NCBI RefSeq assembly: GCF_006516955.1
Contig: NZ_VHLG01000003.1
Span: forward strand, 458,444 to 522,443
Length of the DNA stretch: 64,000 nucleotides
From: Martelella alba
Lineage (GTDB): Bacteria; Pseudomonadota; Alphaproteobacteria; Rhizobiales; Rhizobiaceae
Direction: 5' to 3'
Part shown: piece after piece, positions 1 through 8,354 of the stretch
How positions within the stretch are numbered: the first letter of the stretch is position 1
Layout of the letters: each line of letters begins with the position of its first letter
Program-made: the position numbers and the translations under genes
Notes under the pieces: model-generated
Told to the model about the DNA's origin: nothing
The model's input: only the letters and a program-made list of their open reading frames with translations
Databases searched by the model: none

Positions 1-2821
1 TGGTCTTGGCGACGAAGGGAACGGTCCGCGACGCGCGCGGATTGACCTCAAGGATGAAAATCGTGCCGTCCTTGATGGCATATTGCACATTCATCAAGCC
101 CTTGACGTTCAGCGCCAGCGCCAGTTCGCGGGTCTGCACTTCCAGCTCATCGAGAATGGTGGCGGAAAGCGTATGCGGCGGCAACGAGCAGGCACTGTCA
201 CCGGAGTGGATACCGGCTTCTTCGATATGTTCCATGATGCCGGCAATGAAGACGTTCTTGCCATCGCAAAGGCAATCGACGTCCACTTCTGTGGCATTGG
301 TCAGGTAGCTGTCGAACAGGAGCGGGTTCTTGCCCAGCATCGTGTTGATCTGACCGGTCTTGTCGTTCGGATAGCGCTGCTTGATGTCTTCGGTCACCAG
401 TTCCGGCACGGTTTCCAGAAGATAGGTCGAAAGTCCGGCGTCGTCATGGACGATCTGCATGGCGCGGCCACCAAGAACGTAAGACGGGCGCACGACCAGC
501 GGGAAGCCGATCTCACCGGCGACGAGGCGCGCCTGCTCGACCGAATAGGCAATGCCATTTTCCGGCTGGTTCAGTTCCAGCTTGACCAGCAGTTTCTGGA
601 ACCGGTCGCGGTCTTCGGCGAGGTCGATCATGTCCGGCGCAGTGCCAAGGATCGGAATACCGTTCTTCTCCAGCGCTTCGGCAAGCTTCAGTGGTGTCTG
701 GCCGCCAAACTGGACAATCACCCCGACCACTTCGCCGTCTTCCTGCTCGGCGCGCATGATCTCGATCACGTCTTCGGCCGTCAGCGGCTCGAAATAGAGG
801 CGGTCGGATGTGTCGTAGTCGGTGGAAACCGTTTCCGGATTGCAGTTGACCATGATGGCTTCAAAGCCCGCATCCTTCAGCGCGAAGGCGGCATGGCAGC
901 AGCAATAGTCGAACTCGATACCCTGGCCGATCCGGTTCGGGCCGCCGCCGAGAATGACGACCTTTTTGCGATTGGAGATCTGGGCTTCTGACCGGGTGGC
1001 GCCGGCAAAGGGCAGTTCATAGGTCGAATACATGTATGCCGTCGGCGAGGCGAATTCGGCCGCGCAGGTGTCGATACGCTTGAAAACCGGGCGCACGCCG
1101 AGACGGTTGCGCAGCTGGGCCACTTCCTTCGGCCGGCCATGGGTGAGGCTGGCAAGCCGTTGGTCGGAAAAGCCCATCGATTTCAGCATGCGCATATTGT
1201 CGGCATCTTCCGGAAGGCCGTGCTTGCGGAGCTTTTCTTCCATATCGACGATGCCCTTGATCTGGGCCAGAAACCACGGGTCGATCTTGGAATGTTCGTG
1301 GACTTCTTCTTCGGAGAAGCCGAGGCGGAAGGCTTGGGCAACCATGCGCAGGCGCTCCGGCGTCGCCGTGCCGATGGCCGCGCGTACGGCGTTGAAGGGC
1401 TCGCCGGTGTCATAGCCGGGGATTTCGATCTCATCGAGACCGGTCAGACCGGTCTCCAGACCGCGCAGTGCCTTCTGCAGCGATTCCTGGAAGGTGCGGC
1501 CGATGGCCATGACTTCGCCGACCGACTTCATCGCCGTCGTCAGCGTATGTTCGGCGCCGGGGAATTTCTCAAAGGCAAAGCGCGGGATCTTGGTGACGAC
1601 ATAGTCGATCGACGGTTCGAAAGAGGCCGGTGTGGCGCCGCCTGTAATGTCGTTTTCCAGCTCGTCCAGCGTATAGCCGACGGCGAGCTTGGCCGCGACC
1701 TTGGCGATCGGGAAACCGGTTGCCTTGGAGGCGAGTGCGGAGGAGCGCGAAACGCGCGGGTTCATTTCGATAACGACCAGACGTCCGTCCTTCGGGTTAA
1801 CGGCGAACTGAACATTCGAGCCGCCGGTTTCAACGCCGATCTCACGCAGCACCGCAAGCGAGGCGTTGCGCATCATCTGGTATTCCTTGTCGGTCAAGGT
1901 CAGCGCCGGTGCAACGGTGATCGAATCGCCCGTATGGACACCCATCGGATCGATATTCTCGATCGAGCAAATGATGATGCAGTTGTCCGCCTTGTCGCGA
2001 ACAACTTCCATTTCATATTCCTTCCAGCCGAGGACTGATTCTTCGATCAGCACTTCGGTGGTGGGGGATGCATCGAGGCCGGAACCGACAATCTCGAAGA
2101 ATTCCGAGCGGTTATAGGCAATGCCGCCACCCGTGCCGCCAAGCGTGAAGGAGGGGCGGATAATCGCCGGCAGGCCGATCACGTCAAGCGCCTGGGCGGC
2201 AATCGCCATGGCATGCGCCATATAGCGCTGCTTGCGGTCGGTATTGCCGAGGTTCCACTTGTTTTCCAGCGCATCCAGCGCCGTGTCGAGAGCATCGCCG
2301 GACAGTGTGGTGCGCAGCTCTGCGCGTTCGGCCTCGTGTTCCTGGCGATCCTTGTCCTTGATCTCGGTGGCATTGGCGAGCATCGAACGCGGCGTTTCCA
2401 GCCCGATCTTGGCCATGGCCTCGCGGAACAGTGCGCGGTCCTCTGCCTTGTCGATGGCATCCGGCTTGGCGCCGATCATTTCGACATTGTAGCGCTCGAG
2501 AACGCCCATGCGGCGCAGCGATAGTGCGGTGTTGAGCGCGGTCTGGCCGCCCATGGTCGGCAGCAGCGCGTCAGGCCGTTCCTTGGCGATGATCTTGGCG
2601 ACGACTTCCGGTGTGATCGGCTCGACATAGGTCGCATCCGCAAGGCCGGGATCGGTCATGATCGTCGCCGGGTTGGAATTGACGAGGATCACACGATAGC
2701 CCTCGGCGCGCAGCGCCTTGCAGGCCTGTGCACCGGAATAGTCAAACTCACAGGCCTGGCCGATGACAATCGGCCCCGCGCCGATAATGAGGATGGACTT
2801 GATATCTTGGCGCTTTGGCAT
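1..2821 (-). CDS. carB: Carbamoyl-phosphate synthase large subunit, 3' end outside window
   Basis: Large subunit of carbamoyl-phosphate synthase. With CarA it makes carbamoyl phosphate from glutamine, bicarbonate and 2 ATP for pyrimidine and arginine synthesis. About 940 residues are present; the family is about 1,160, so the C-terminal oligomerisation/allosteric domain lies beyond the window edge. The start [22 protein letters not shown] is the family start. The first ATP-grasp half carries [12 protein letters not shown] and [18 protein letters not shown]. The second half begins near [21 protein letters not shown] and has [12 protein letters not shown] stretch of about 30 residues between the first-domain helices ([18 protein letters not shown]) is, from memory, typical of rhizobial CarB. 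carA lies 3.4 kb upstream on the same strand but is separated by plus-strand genes, so they are not one operon. Confidence 0.97.
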   Translation of the reverse strand, partial: MPKRQDIKSILIIGAGPIVIGQACEFDYSGAQACKALRAEGYRVILVNSNPATIMTDPGLADATYVEPITPEVVAKIIAKERPDALLPTMGGQTALNTALSLRRMGVLERYNVEMIGAKPDAIDKAEDRALFREAMAKIGLETPRSMLANATEIKDKDRQEHEAERAELRTTLSGDALDTALDALENKWNLGNTDRKQRYMAHAMAIAAQALDVIGLPAIIRPSFTLGGTGGGIAYNRSEFFEIVGSGLDASPTTEVLIEESVLGWKEYEMEVVRDKADNCIIICSIENIDPMGVHTGDSITVAPALTLTDKEYQMMRNASLAVLREIGVETGGSNVQFAVNPKDGRLVVIEMNPRVSRSSALASKATGFPIAKVAAKLAVGYTLDELENDITGGATPASFEPSIDYVVTKIPRFAFEKFPGAEHTLTTAMKSVGEVMAIGRTFQESLQKALRGLETGLTGLDEIEIPGYDTGEPFNAVRAAIGTATPERLRMVAQAFRLGFSEEEVHEHSKIDPWFLAQIKGIVDMEEKLRKHGLPEDADNMRMLKSMGFSDQRLASLTHGRPKEVAQLRNRLGVRPVFKRIDTCAAEFASPTAYMYSTYELPFAGATRSEAQISNRKKVVILGGGPNRIGQGIEFDYCCCHAAFALKDAGFEAIMVNCNPETVSTDYDTSDRLYFEPLTAEDVIEIMRAEQEDGEVVGVIVQFGGQTPLKLAEALEKNGIPILGTAPDMIDLAEDRDRFQKLLVKLELNQPENGIAYSVEQARLVAGEIGFPLVVRPSYVLGGRAMQIVHDDAGLSTYLLETVPELVTEDIKQRYPNDKTGQINTMLGKNPLLFDSYLTNATEVDVDCLCDGKNVFIAGIMEHIEEAGIHSGDSACSLPPHTLSATILDELEVQTRELALALNVKGLMNVQYAIKDGTIFILEVNPRASRTVPFVAKT

Positions 2822-3168
2822 GGGTGCTTCCGTTTGTTCTCGTTCCTGCATCAAAAACCGGCACGGAAAACCGGCCGGCTTGAGCGTCGTCGCAAATTTC
2901 TAGGCTAGGAGGGCCTTATAGGCAAAACATTACCCGAACGGAACCCCGAAAATGGCCGAAATTGGGGATTGGGCAGGCAAATGCCGAACCGAAGCCTGTC
3001 CGACCGGGACTGAAACCGGGCAAATTTTCGTGAAAGTCGGATCTGACAAGCTTCGTGGCAAAGGGATGTGCAGAGTTGATCTGGGCGAAAAGAATCACAT
3101 TTGCCAAATCACAAATGAACCAAATCACCGCCAGCAACGTTTACAGAGCAAACAAGAGGAGTAACAAC
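2822..3168. other. Intergenic region between carB and the small membrane ORF
   Basis: A 347-bp stretch with no convincing gene. It must hold the leader and promoter of carB on the minus strand and of the small plus-strand ORF. On the minus strand a TATAAG lies near 2918-2923 but lacks a convincing -35. Short open frames here have no ribosome binding site and no family-like sequence. Confidence 0.5.
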
Positions 3169-3291
3169 ATGATGGAATATCTGCCTCTCATCGCTTTTCA
3201 GTCGCTGTTTGCCGCGGCCGGCCTCGGCGTGCTCTACCGCATCGTCGCTACGAAAAATACTGAAGCGGGGCGCGCACGCCACCTGCGCTGA
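3169..3291 (+). CDS. 40-residue single-span membrane peptide, unknown function
   Basis: Not recognised. The frame encodes 40 residues beginning MMEYLPLIAFQSLFAAAGLG, with one hydrophobic span of about 20 residues (5-24) and then a short basic tail ending RARHLR. A good ribosome binding site (AGGAGT, 3157-3162) precedes two adjacent ATG codons, and a stem-loop follows the stop. The site and the protein-like hydrophobic profile are the reasons to believe it is translated. The coding strand differs from carB upstream. It could be a small inner-membrane peptide; no function is inferred. Confidence 0.55.
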   Translation: MMEYLPLIAFQSLFAAAGLGVLYRIVATKNTEAGRARHLR

Positions 3292-3309
3292 TCCGGCCTG
3301 TGCTTTCGG

Positions 3310-3334
3310 ATGGCAGGTCGTTCCGGCCTGCCAT
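3310..3334 (+). terminator. Stem-loop after the small ORF
   Basis: Arms ATGGCAGG and CCTGCCAT pair perfectly around a 9-base loop, 18 bases after the stop codon. The following bases (TCTGCTTGAC) are only moderately T-rich, so it is a weak intrinsic terminator candidate. Confidence 0.45.
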
Positions 3335-3404
3335 TCTGCTTGACTTGACGCGAAGGCATCATGATCCCATCTCAGGCTTACCTGCCCATTGAAGGTTTCG
3401 CGTC

Positions 3405-4082
3405 ATGATCCTTGTTCATTATCTCGAAGATTCCCGCGCCCACCGCATTCTGTGGCTCCTGGAGGAACTTGGTGTCGATTACGACATCCGTGTCTATCGC
3501 CGGGCTGAAGACATGCGTGCGCCGGACGAGCTAAAGCAGGTGCATCCGCTCGGCAAATCACCGGTTATCGAGGACGGTGACCGGGTTATCGCCGAAAGCG
3601 GCGCGATCATTGAATATCTTCTCGATACCTATGGCCAGGCTTCCGGTCTCCGGCCTGAGCCGGGGAGTGAAGCTTTGCAGCGCTATCGCTACTGGCTGCA
3701 TTATTCGGAAGGCTCGGCCATGCCGCTCTTGGTCATGAAATTGGTCTTTTCCAGGCTGCCTGAGCGGGTTCCCTTCCTTTTGCGTCCGGTTGTCCGGGCG
3801 GTGTCGCGTGGCGTTATGGGAGCCTTGACGGATCCGCAACTGAAGGAACATGGCGGGTTCTGGGAAGAGACGCTTGCCCGCAGTGGCTGGTTTGCCGGTG
3901 ATCAGTTTTCGGCGGCTGATATTATGATGAGTTTCCCCGTCGAAGTTGGCATGGAGCGCGTCCCTTTCGATCAGCGCCCGCAGGCCGTTCTTGGCTGGCT
4001 GGCCGAAATCCATGCGCGGCCCGGCTATCGCCATGCGATCCAGCGTGGCGGTGCCTATCGCTATGGAGCAAAGGCAGAGTAG
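3405..4082 (+). CDS. Glutathione S-transferase family protein
   Basis: A 225-residue cytosolic GST-like protein. The N-terminal thioredoxin-like domain (about 1-80) begins MILVHYLEDSRAHRILWLLE and has the cis-Pro region SPVIEDGD followed by VIAESGAIIEYL, which matches the glutathione-binding E-S motif. The rest is helical C-terminal domain with GWFAGDQFSAADIMM, the usual N-capping region. The S/R-rich first turn (SRAHRILWLLEEL) suggests a bacterial beta- or related-class GST. Substrate cannot be told. A MATE exporter follows on the same strand within 90 bp, so co-transcription is likely and a detoxification role is a reasonable but unproven inference. Confidence 0.85.
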   Translation: MILVHYLEDSRAHRILWLLEELGVDYDIRVYRRAEDMRAPDELKQVHPLGKSPVIEDGDRVIAESGAIIEYLLDTYGQASGLRPEPGSEALQRYRYWLHYSEGSAMPLLVMKLVFSRLPERVPFLLRPVVRAVSRGVMGALTDPQLKEHGGFWEETLARSGWFAGDQFSAADIMMSFPVEVGMERVPFDQRPQAVLGWLAEIHARPGYRHAIQRGGAYRYGAKAE

Positions 4083-4167
4083 CTTTCGCAAAAGAAAAAG
4101 GATATGGGAGGGAGCCGCTCGGGCCCCGATATTGCCTGGCCCCTGCGTGTCAGTTTCAGGTGCTCTC

Positions 4168-5562
4168 ATGTCTGTCACAATGCCTCCTGCGCAAGCAGCC
4201 GGTCATTCGTGGTCTCGCCATTTTCGCGAAACGCTTTCCCTTGGTATTCCGCTTATCGGCGCGCAGCTTGCCCAGCAGGGAATCAACACCACCGATATCG
4301 TTATACTGGGCCAGTTGAGCGCCGTGGATCTGGCCGCTGCCGTCATCGCGACCCAGTATTTCTTCACGCTGTTCATTTTCGGCTGCGGTCTGGCGATTGC
4401 GGTGATGCCGATGGTGGCCCAGGCCTATGGGCGCGGCGATGAAGTGGCGGTGAGGCGTTCGCTGCGCATGGGCATGTGGGCATCGCTCGCCTTCGGACTG
4501 ATGGTGCTGCCGCTGTTTTGGTATTCAGAGCCGATCCTTTTGGCCATCGGCCAGGAGCCGGATGTTGCAGCAAGGGCGGCGATCTATTGCCGCATCGTCG
4601 CCTTTGCGATGTTTCCAGCGCTGCTGTTCAATGTGCTCAGAAGCCTTGTCAGCGCCACGGGCCGTGCCGGGATCGTGCTTTGGGCGACGATCCTGATGCT
4701 GCTGTTGAATGCGGCACTCGCCTATATCGTCGTGCTTGGCCATTTCGGCCTGCCGCGTTTCGGTATTGCCGGTGCGGCGGTGGTTGCCTTCACGGTGCAG
4801 CTTGCCGGTTTTCTGTTCCTGGCCATCTATATCGAGCGGGACGCAGAAATGCGGCGCTATCAGCTTTTCGTTCGTTTCTGGCGGCCCGACTGGGGAGCCC
4901 TGCGCGAAGTTGTGGCGCTCGGTCTGCCGATCGGTGTTGCCGTTCTGGCGGAAGTGTCGATGTTCACCGTTGCCTCGCTGATGATGGGCCGTTTCGGTGC
5001 GATTCCGCTTGCCGCCCACGGCATTGCCATGCAGCTTGCCGCGATCACCTTCATGGTGCCGCTCGGCCTGTCTCAGGCGGGAACCGTTCGGGTCGGGGTG
5101 TTTCACGGGCAGGGGGATTTCGCCAATCTGAAGCGGGCCGCCATCGCCGTTGTCGTGCTTGGCCTTTGCTTCGCCATGATTGGCACCATGGCCTTCGCCT
5201 TTCTGCCCGCACAGCTCGCCAGCCTGTTCATCGATACCAAATTGCCCGAAGCGGCCGCCGTCATCGCCTATGCCGTGCCGCTGATCATCATTTCCGGCAT
5301 GACACAGCTGGTCGATGGCACGCAGACGATGATGAGCGGTTTGTTGCGTGGGTTGAAGGATACGCGCATCCCGATGGTTCTGGTGCTGATTTCCTATTGG
5401 GGCATTGGTCTCGGCTTCGCCTTTGTTCTGGCATTTCCGTTTGATCTCAAAGGGATAGGAATCTGGATCGGCTTCATGTTCGGCCTCGCATCAGCGGCAG
5501 CGATGCTGGCCGCGCGCCTTTTGGTTCTGCTGCGGCGCGAGCGTAACGCGCTTCTTGCCTGA
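4168..5562 (+). CDS. MATE family efflux transporter
   Basis: A 464-residue inner-membrane exporter of the MATE (NorM-like) family, which uses Na+ or H+ gradients to expel cationic compounds. About 12 hydrophobic segments are visible. The start region has the family's GIPLIGAQLAQQGINTTDIV pattern, and the second half repeats it with ALGLPIGVAVLAEVSMFTVA, consistent with the two-bundle pseudo-repeat. The C-terminal half contains YWGIGLGFAFVLAF. The frame is open upstream to 3946, but that part overlaps the GST gene in another frame, so the ATG at 4168 is chosen. It lies 85 bp after the GST stop. Confidence 0.92.
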   Translation: MSVTMPPAQAAGHSWSRHFRETLSLGIPLIGAQLAQQGINTTDIVILGQLSAVDLAAAVIATQYFFTLFIFGCGLAIAVMPMVAQAYGRGDEVAVRRSLRMGMWASLAFGLMVLPLFWYSEPILLAIGQEPDVAARAAIYCRIVAFAMFPALLFNVLRSLVSATGRAGIVLWATILMLLLNAALAYIVVLGHFGLPRFGIAGAAVVAFTVQLAGFLFLAIYIERDAEMRRYQLFVRFWRPDWGALREVVALGLPIGVAVLAEVSMFTVASLMMGRFGAIPLAAHGIAMQLAAITFMVPLGLSQAGTVRVGVFHGQGDFANLKRAAIAVVVLGLCFAMIGTMAFAFLPAQLASLFIDTKLPEAAAVIAYAVPLIIISGMTQLVDGTQTMMSGLLRGLKDTRIPMVLVLISYWGIGLGFAFVLAFPFDLKGIGIWIGFMFGLASAAAMLAARLLVLLRRERNALLA

Positions 5563-5607
5563 GGTCCGTGTCACGGCTAGTCTCGCCGCTCTGACGGGAG
5601 GATAACG

Positions 5608-6204
5608 ATGCGTAACGACATCATCTTCGGGGCTTTGCTACCCTATCTGACCTTTGTGCTCGGCCAGCATTTCGGATTGTCGATCGTGCATGCGCTGGCG
5701 CTCGGATCTCTGTTTCCGATTGCGACGATCATGGTTTCCTATTTCGTCAGCCGTCGGATCGCCGCTGTCAGTATCATCACACTTTCGGCAACGCTGGCGT
5801 CGCTGGCGGGTAGCCTCTGGTTCAATAGCGCCTATCTGGCGCTGTTGAAGAATTCGCTGATTACCGGTCTGATCGGGCTTGTCTTTCTCGGTTCGCTGTT
5901 TGCGCCGAGGCCGCTGATTTTCTTTCTCGCCGCCGAGGGAAACCGGGAAAAGCAGGAAAAATATGAGGGTTTCTGGCAGACCCGTCCCGGCTTTCGTCGC
6001 ACCATGCGGGAAATGACGGGCATATGGGCAGCAGCCCTTCTTGGCGAGGCCATCCTGCGGGCGGTTTTGATCCCGCTTCTGCCGATCAATATTTTTCTGG
6101 TTGTCAGTGAGGTGATGTGGATTGCCGTTTTTGCCGGCATGATGACCTGGAGCATCCGCTACGGCAAACGCCGGTCGAAACAGCTGGAAGATCAATCTTC
6201 ATGA
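5608..6204 (+). CDS. VC0807-like polytopic membrane protein
   Basis: A 198-residue integral membrane protein with five or six hydrophobic segments. The N-terminal part (LLPYLTFVLGQHFGLS...LGSLFPIATIM) and the conserved middle with FGRP-like FAPRPLIFFLAAEG, then FWQTRPGFRRTMREMTGIWA, resemble the VC0807 family of uncharacterised membrane proteins. A strong ribosome binding site (GGGAGGA) sits just ahead of the ATG. It follows the MATE gene by 45 bp and ends at a bidirectional terminator shared with carA. Function is unknown. Confidence 0.75.
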   Translation: MRNDIIFGALLPYLTFVLGQHFGLSIVHALALGSLFPIATIMVSYFVSRRIAAVSIITLSATLASLAGSLWFNSAYLALLKNSLITGLIGLVFLGSLFAPRPLIFFLAAEGNREKQEKYEGFWQTRPGFRRTMREMTGIWAAALLGEAILRAVLIPLLPINIFLVVSEVMWIAVFAGMMTWSIRYGKRRSKQLEDQSS

Positions 6205-6208
6205 AAAA

Positions 6209-6232
6209 GGGCGCCAAAGCGGCGCCCTTCCT
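6209..6232. terminator. Bidirectional terminator between the VC0807-like gene and carA
   Basis: Perfect stem GGGCGCC/GGCGCCC with loop AAAGC. It is preceded by AAAAA and followed by TTCCTCT, so it can end transcription from both convergent genes. Confidence 0.8.
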
Positions 6233-6253
6233 CTATCACGGATCTGTCAGGCT

Positions 6254-7462
6254 TCAGGCGCGCTCGGTCAGAAGAGCCTCGCCCTTCTGCTCGCGTACCA
6301 TGTTGATGAAGCGGCGGAAGAGGTAGTGGCTGTCCTGCGGGCCGGGTGAGGCCTCGGGGTGATGCTGGACCGAGAAGACCGGCTTGCCGACAAGGCGAAG
6401 GCCGCAGTTCGAACCGTCAAACAGCGAGACGTGGGTTTCTTCCACGCCATTCGGCAGGGAAGCCTTGTCCACGGCAAAGCCGTGGTTCATCGACACGATC
6501 TCGACCTTGTTGGTGGTGAAATCCTTGACCGGATGGTTGGCGCCATGATGGCCCTGATGCATCTTCACCGTGGTGCCGCCGAGCGCCAGTGCCAGCATCT
6601 GGTGACCGAGGCAGATACCGAAGACCGGCAGGCCGCTGTCGATCAGCGCGCGGATGACCGGAACGGCGTATTCGCCCGTCGCTGCCGGGTCACCCGGGCC
6701 GTTGGACAGGAAAATGCCATCGGGGTTCAGCGCCAGGATGTCTTCGGCCGAGGTCTTGGCGGGAACCACCGTGACCTTGCAGTCGAGGCCGGAGAAGAGA
6801 CGCAGGATGTTGCGCTTGACGCCGTAATCGATGCAGACGATGTGATAGGCAGCAGCCGTATCTTCAAGGCTGCCATAACCTTCATTCCAGACCCAGGGCT
6901 TTTCACGCCACTGTGAGGACTGGCCTGAGGTTGCCTCGATGGCGAGATCCAGACCTTCCAGGCCGCTCCAGGCTTTTGCTTCCGCCTTCAGTGCTTCGAT
7001 GTCGAAATTGCCGGAAGGGTCGTGAGCGATAACGGCGTTCGGGGCGCCATGTTCGCGGATCCAGGCCGTCAGCGCCCGCGTATCGATGCCCGAAAGGCCG
7101 ATAATGCCACGTGCCTTCAGCCACTGGTCGAGATTTTCGCTGGCGCGGTAGTTGGATGGATCGGTGATATCGGCCTTGAAGATCGTGCCGACCGCGCCGC
7201 GTCGTGCGGCCGGTGTCAGGTCTTCAATATCCTCGGCATTGGTGCCGACATTGCCGATATGGGGAAAGGTGAAGGTAACGATCTGTCCGAGATAGGAGGG
7301 GTCGGTGAGGATTTCCTCATAGCCGGTGAGGGCGGTATTGAAGCAGACTTCCGCCTGCACCCGGCCCGCAGCGCCCATTCCCTTGCCAAAGATAACCGTT
7401 CCGTCTGCGAGAACCAGTACGGCGGTTGGCTTGTTGATCGTCCATGCGGATTGGCTAGTCAT
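6254..7462 (-). CDS. carA: Carbamoyl-phosphate synthase small subunit
   Basis: Glutamine amidotransferase subunit that delivers ammonia to CarB. About 402 residues, normal for the family. The N-terminal domain has LADGTVIFGKGMGA and FNTALTGYEEILTDPSY. The class I GATase domain has the nucleophile motif GICLGHQML (catalytic Cys) and the His/Glu pair in VQHHPEASPGPQD. Two adjacent ATG codons exist (7465 and 7462). AAGGA lies 5 bases upstream of the second and only 2 from the first, so 7462 is preferred. An extension open to 7525 is rejected as unlike family N-termini. It is convergent with the gene at 5608-6204 and has its own promoter. Confidence 0.96.
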   Translation of the reverse strand: MTSQSAWTINKPTAVLVLADGTVIFGKGMGAAGRVQAEVCFNTALTGYEEILTDPSYLGQIVTFTFPHIGNVGTNAEDIEDLTPAARRGAVGTIFKADITDPSNYRASENLDQWLKARGIIGLSGIDTRALTAWIREHGAPNAVIAHDPSGNFDIEALKAEAKAWSGLEGLDLAIEATSGQSSQWREKPWVWNEGYGSLEDTAAAYHIVCIDYGVKRNILRLFSGLDCKVTVVPAKTSAEDILALNPDGIFLSNGPGDPAATGEYAVPVIRALIDSGLPVFGICLGHQMLALALGGTTVKMHQGHHGANHPVKDFTTNKVEIVSMNHGFAVDKASLPNGVEETHVSLFDGSNCGLRLVGKPVFSVQHHPEASPGPQDSHYLFRRFINMVREQKGEALLTERA

Positions 7463-7605
7463 CATCGTCCTTTGCGCTTCCAGCTTATCCTTGCCGCTTG
7501 TTCTTCGCGGTGCGGATCGCCACATATTGGCCGCATGATCAGGGGCGTCCGGCTGCTTTTGCAGCGGCGCGTGGCAAACACGACCAATTCTGATGCGGTT
7601 GCCGG

Positions 7606-7634
7606 AAAATAGTCAAACCCGGCTTGCGGGTCAA
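7606..7634 (-). promoter_or_regulatory. Candidate sigma-70 promoter of carA
   Basis: Reading the minus strand, TTGACC (7634-7629) and TATTTT (7611-7606) are separated by exactly 17 bases, about 145 bases ahead of the carA start. This is inference from sequence match only. Confidence 0.5.
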
Positions 7635-7642
7635 TTGCCGAG

Positions 7643-7657
7643 GGTGCACAGTGCACC
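7643..7657. promoter_or_regulatory. 15-bp perfect palindrome between carA and yqeY
   Basis: GGTGCACAGTGCACC is a perfect palindrome around a central A. It lies 8 bases upstream of the carA -35 candidate and in the shared upstream region of divergent yqeY. The form is that of a dimeric repressor or activator site. The binding protein is unknown. Confidence 0.45.
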
Positions 7658-7785
7658 GATAGACAAAAAAACTTCGCTGACGAAAACATTTGATTTGATC
7701 GTGGACGCTGAATTCGCTACACGCCCCCGCTGTTCACGAGGAAATGCCGCTGCAATCAACCCCCCGGCTTTCCCAGGAGATATGT

Positions 7786-8238
7786 ATGTTGCGCGACAAG
7801 CTCGCTTCCGCTCTGAAAGATGCCACGAAATCCCAAAAACCGGTGTGCCTGTCGACCCTGCGTCTGGTCCAGGCGGCCATCAAGGATCGGGATATCGCCC
7901 ATCGCAGCTGCGGCAAGGATCCCGTCACCGACGAGGATATCACGGGTATTTTGGTCAAGATGGTCAAACAGCGCGAGGAATCGGCACGTCTTTACGATGA
8001 GGCCGGCCGGGCTGATCTGGCCGCGCAGGAGCGCGAAGAGATCTGTGTTATCAAGAGTTTTCTCCCCGCCCAGCTGTCGGAGGAGAAGGTGCGTGAGCTT
8101 TGCGCCTCCGTGGTTGAGGAAACCGGCGCCCAGGGGCTTCGCGATATGGGCAAGTGCATCAAGGCCCTGAAGGACCGCTATTCCGGGCAGATGGATTTTT
8201 CCAAGGCTTCCGGTGTTGTCAAGGAAATGCTGAAATAG
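7786..8238 (+). CDS. GatB/YqeY domain protein
   Basis: A 150-residue YqeY-family protein related to the tail domain of the amidotransferase GatB. It begins MLRDKLASALKDATKSQ and contains the family pattern RLVQAAIKDRDIAHR, then VKQREESARLYDEAGRADL and FLPAQLSEE. The ATG at 7786 has AGGAGA six bases upstream. The family is thought to act on tRNA-dependent amidation, but its role is poorly defined. In alphaproteobacteria it is commonly next to carA and dnaG, as here, which supports the call. Confidence 0.9.
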   Translation: MLRDKLASALKDATKSQKPVCLSTLRLVQAAIKDRDIAHRSCGKDPVTDEDITGILVKMVKQREESARLYDEAGRADLAAQEREEICVIKSFLPAQLSEEKVRELCASVVEETGAQGLRDMGKCIKALKDRYSGQMDFSKASGVVKEMLK

Positions 8239-8354
8239 CATTTCCGTTTCCGGCGGTTGTTTTCGCCGGTGATGGTACTTTTCCGGTATTATCGTTATGG
8301 TGATGGCTGCCCGTCTGGTGAAATGCAATCCGGATGGCGGGCCAAGAGGTATCA

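Noticed and set aside
83..2038. Long plus-strand open frames opposite carB
   Set aside because: They are mirror frames of a clearly conserved high-GC gene and have no family-like sequence or ribosome binding site.
2952..3164. 70-codon plus-strand frame before the small membrane ORF
   Set aside because: No ribosome binding site and no protein-like composition; it overlaps the leader of the better-supported 40-residue gene.
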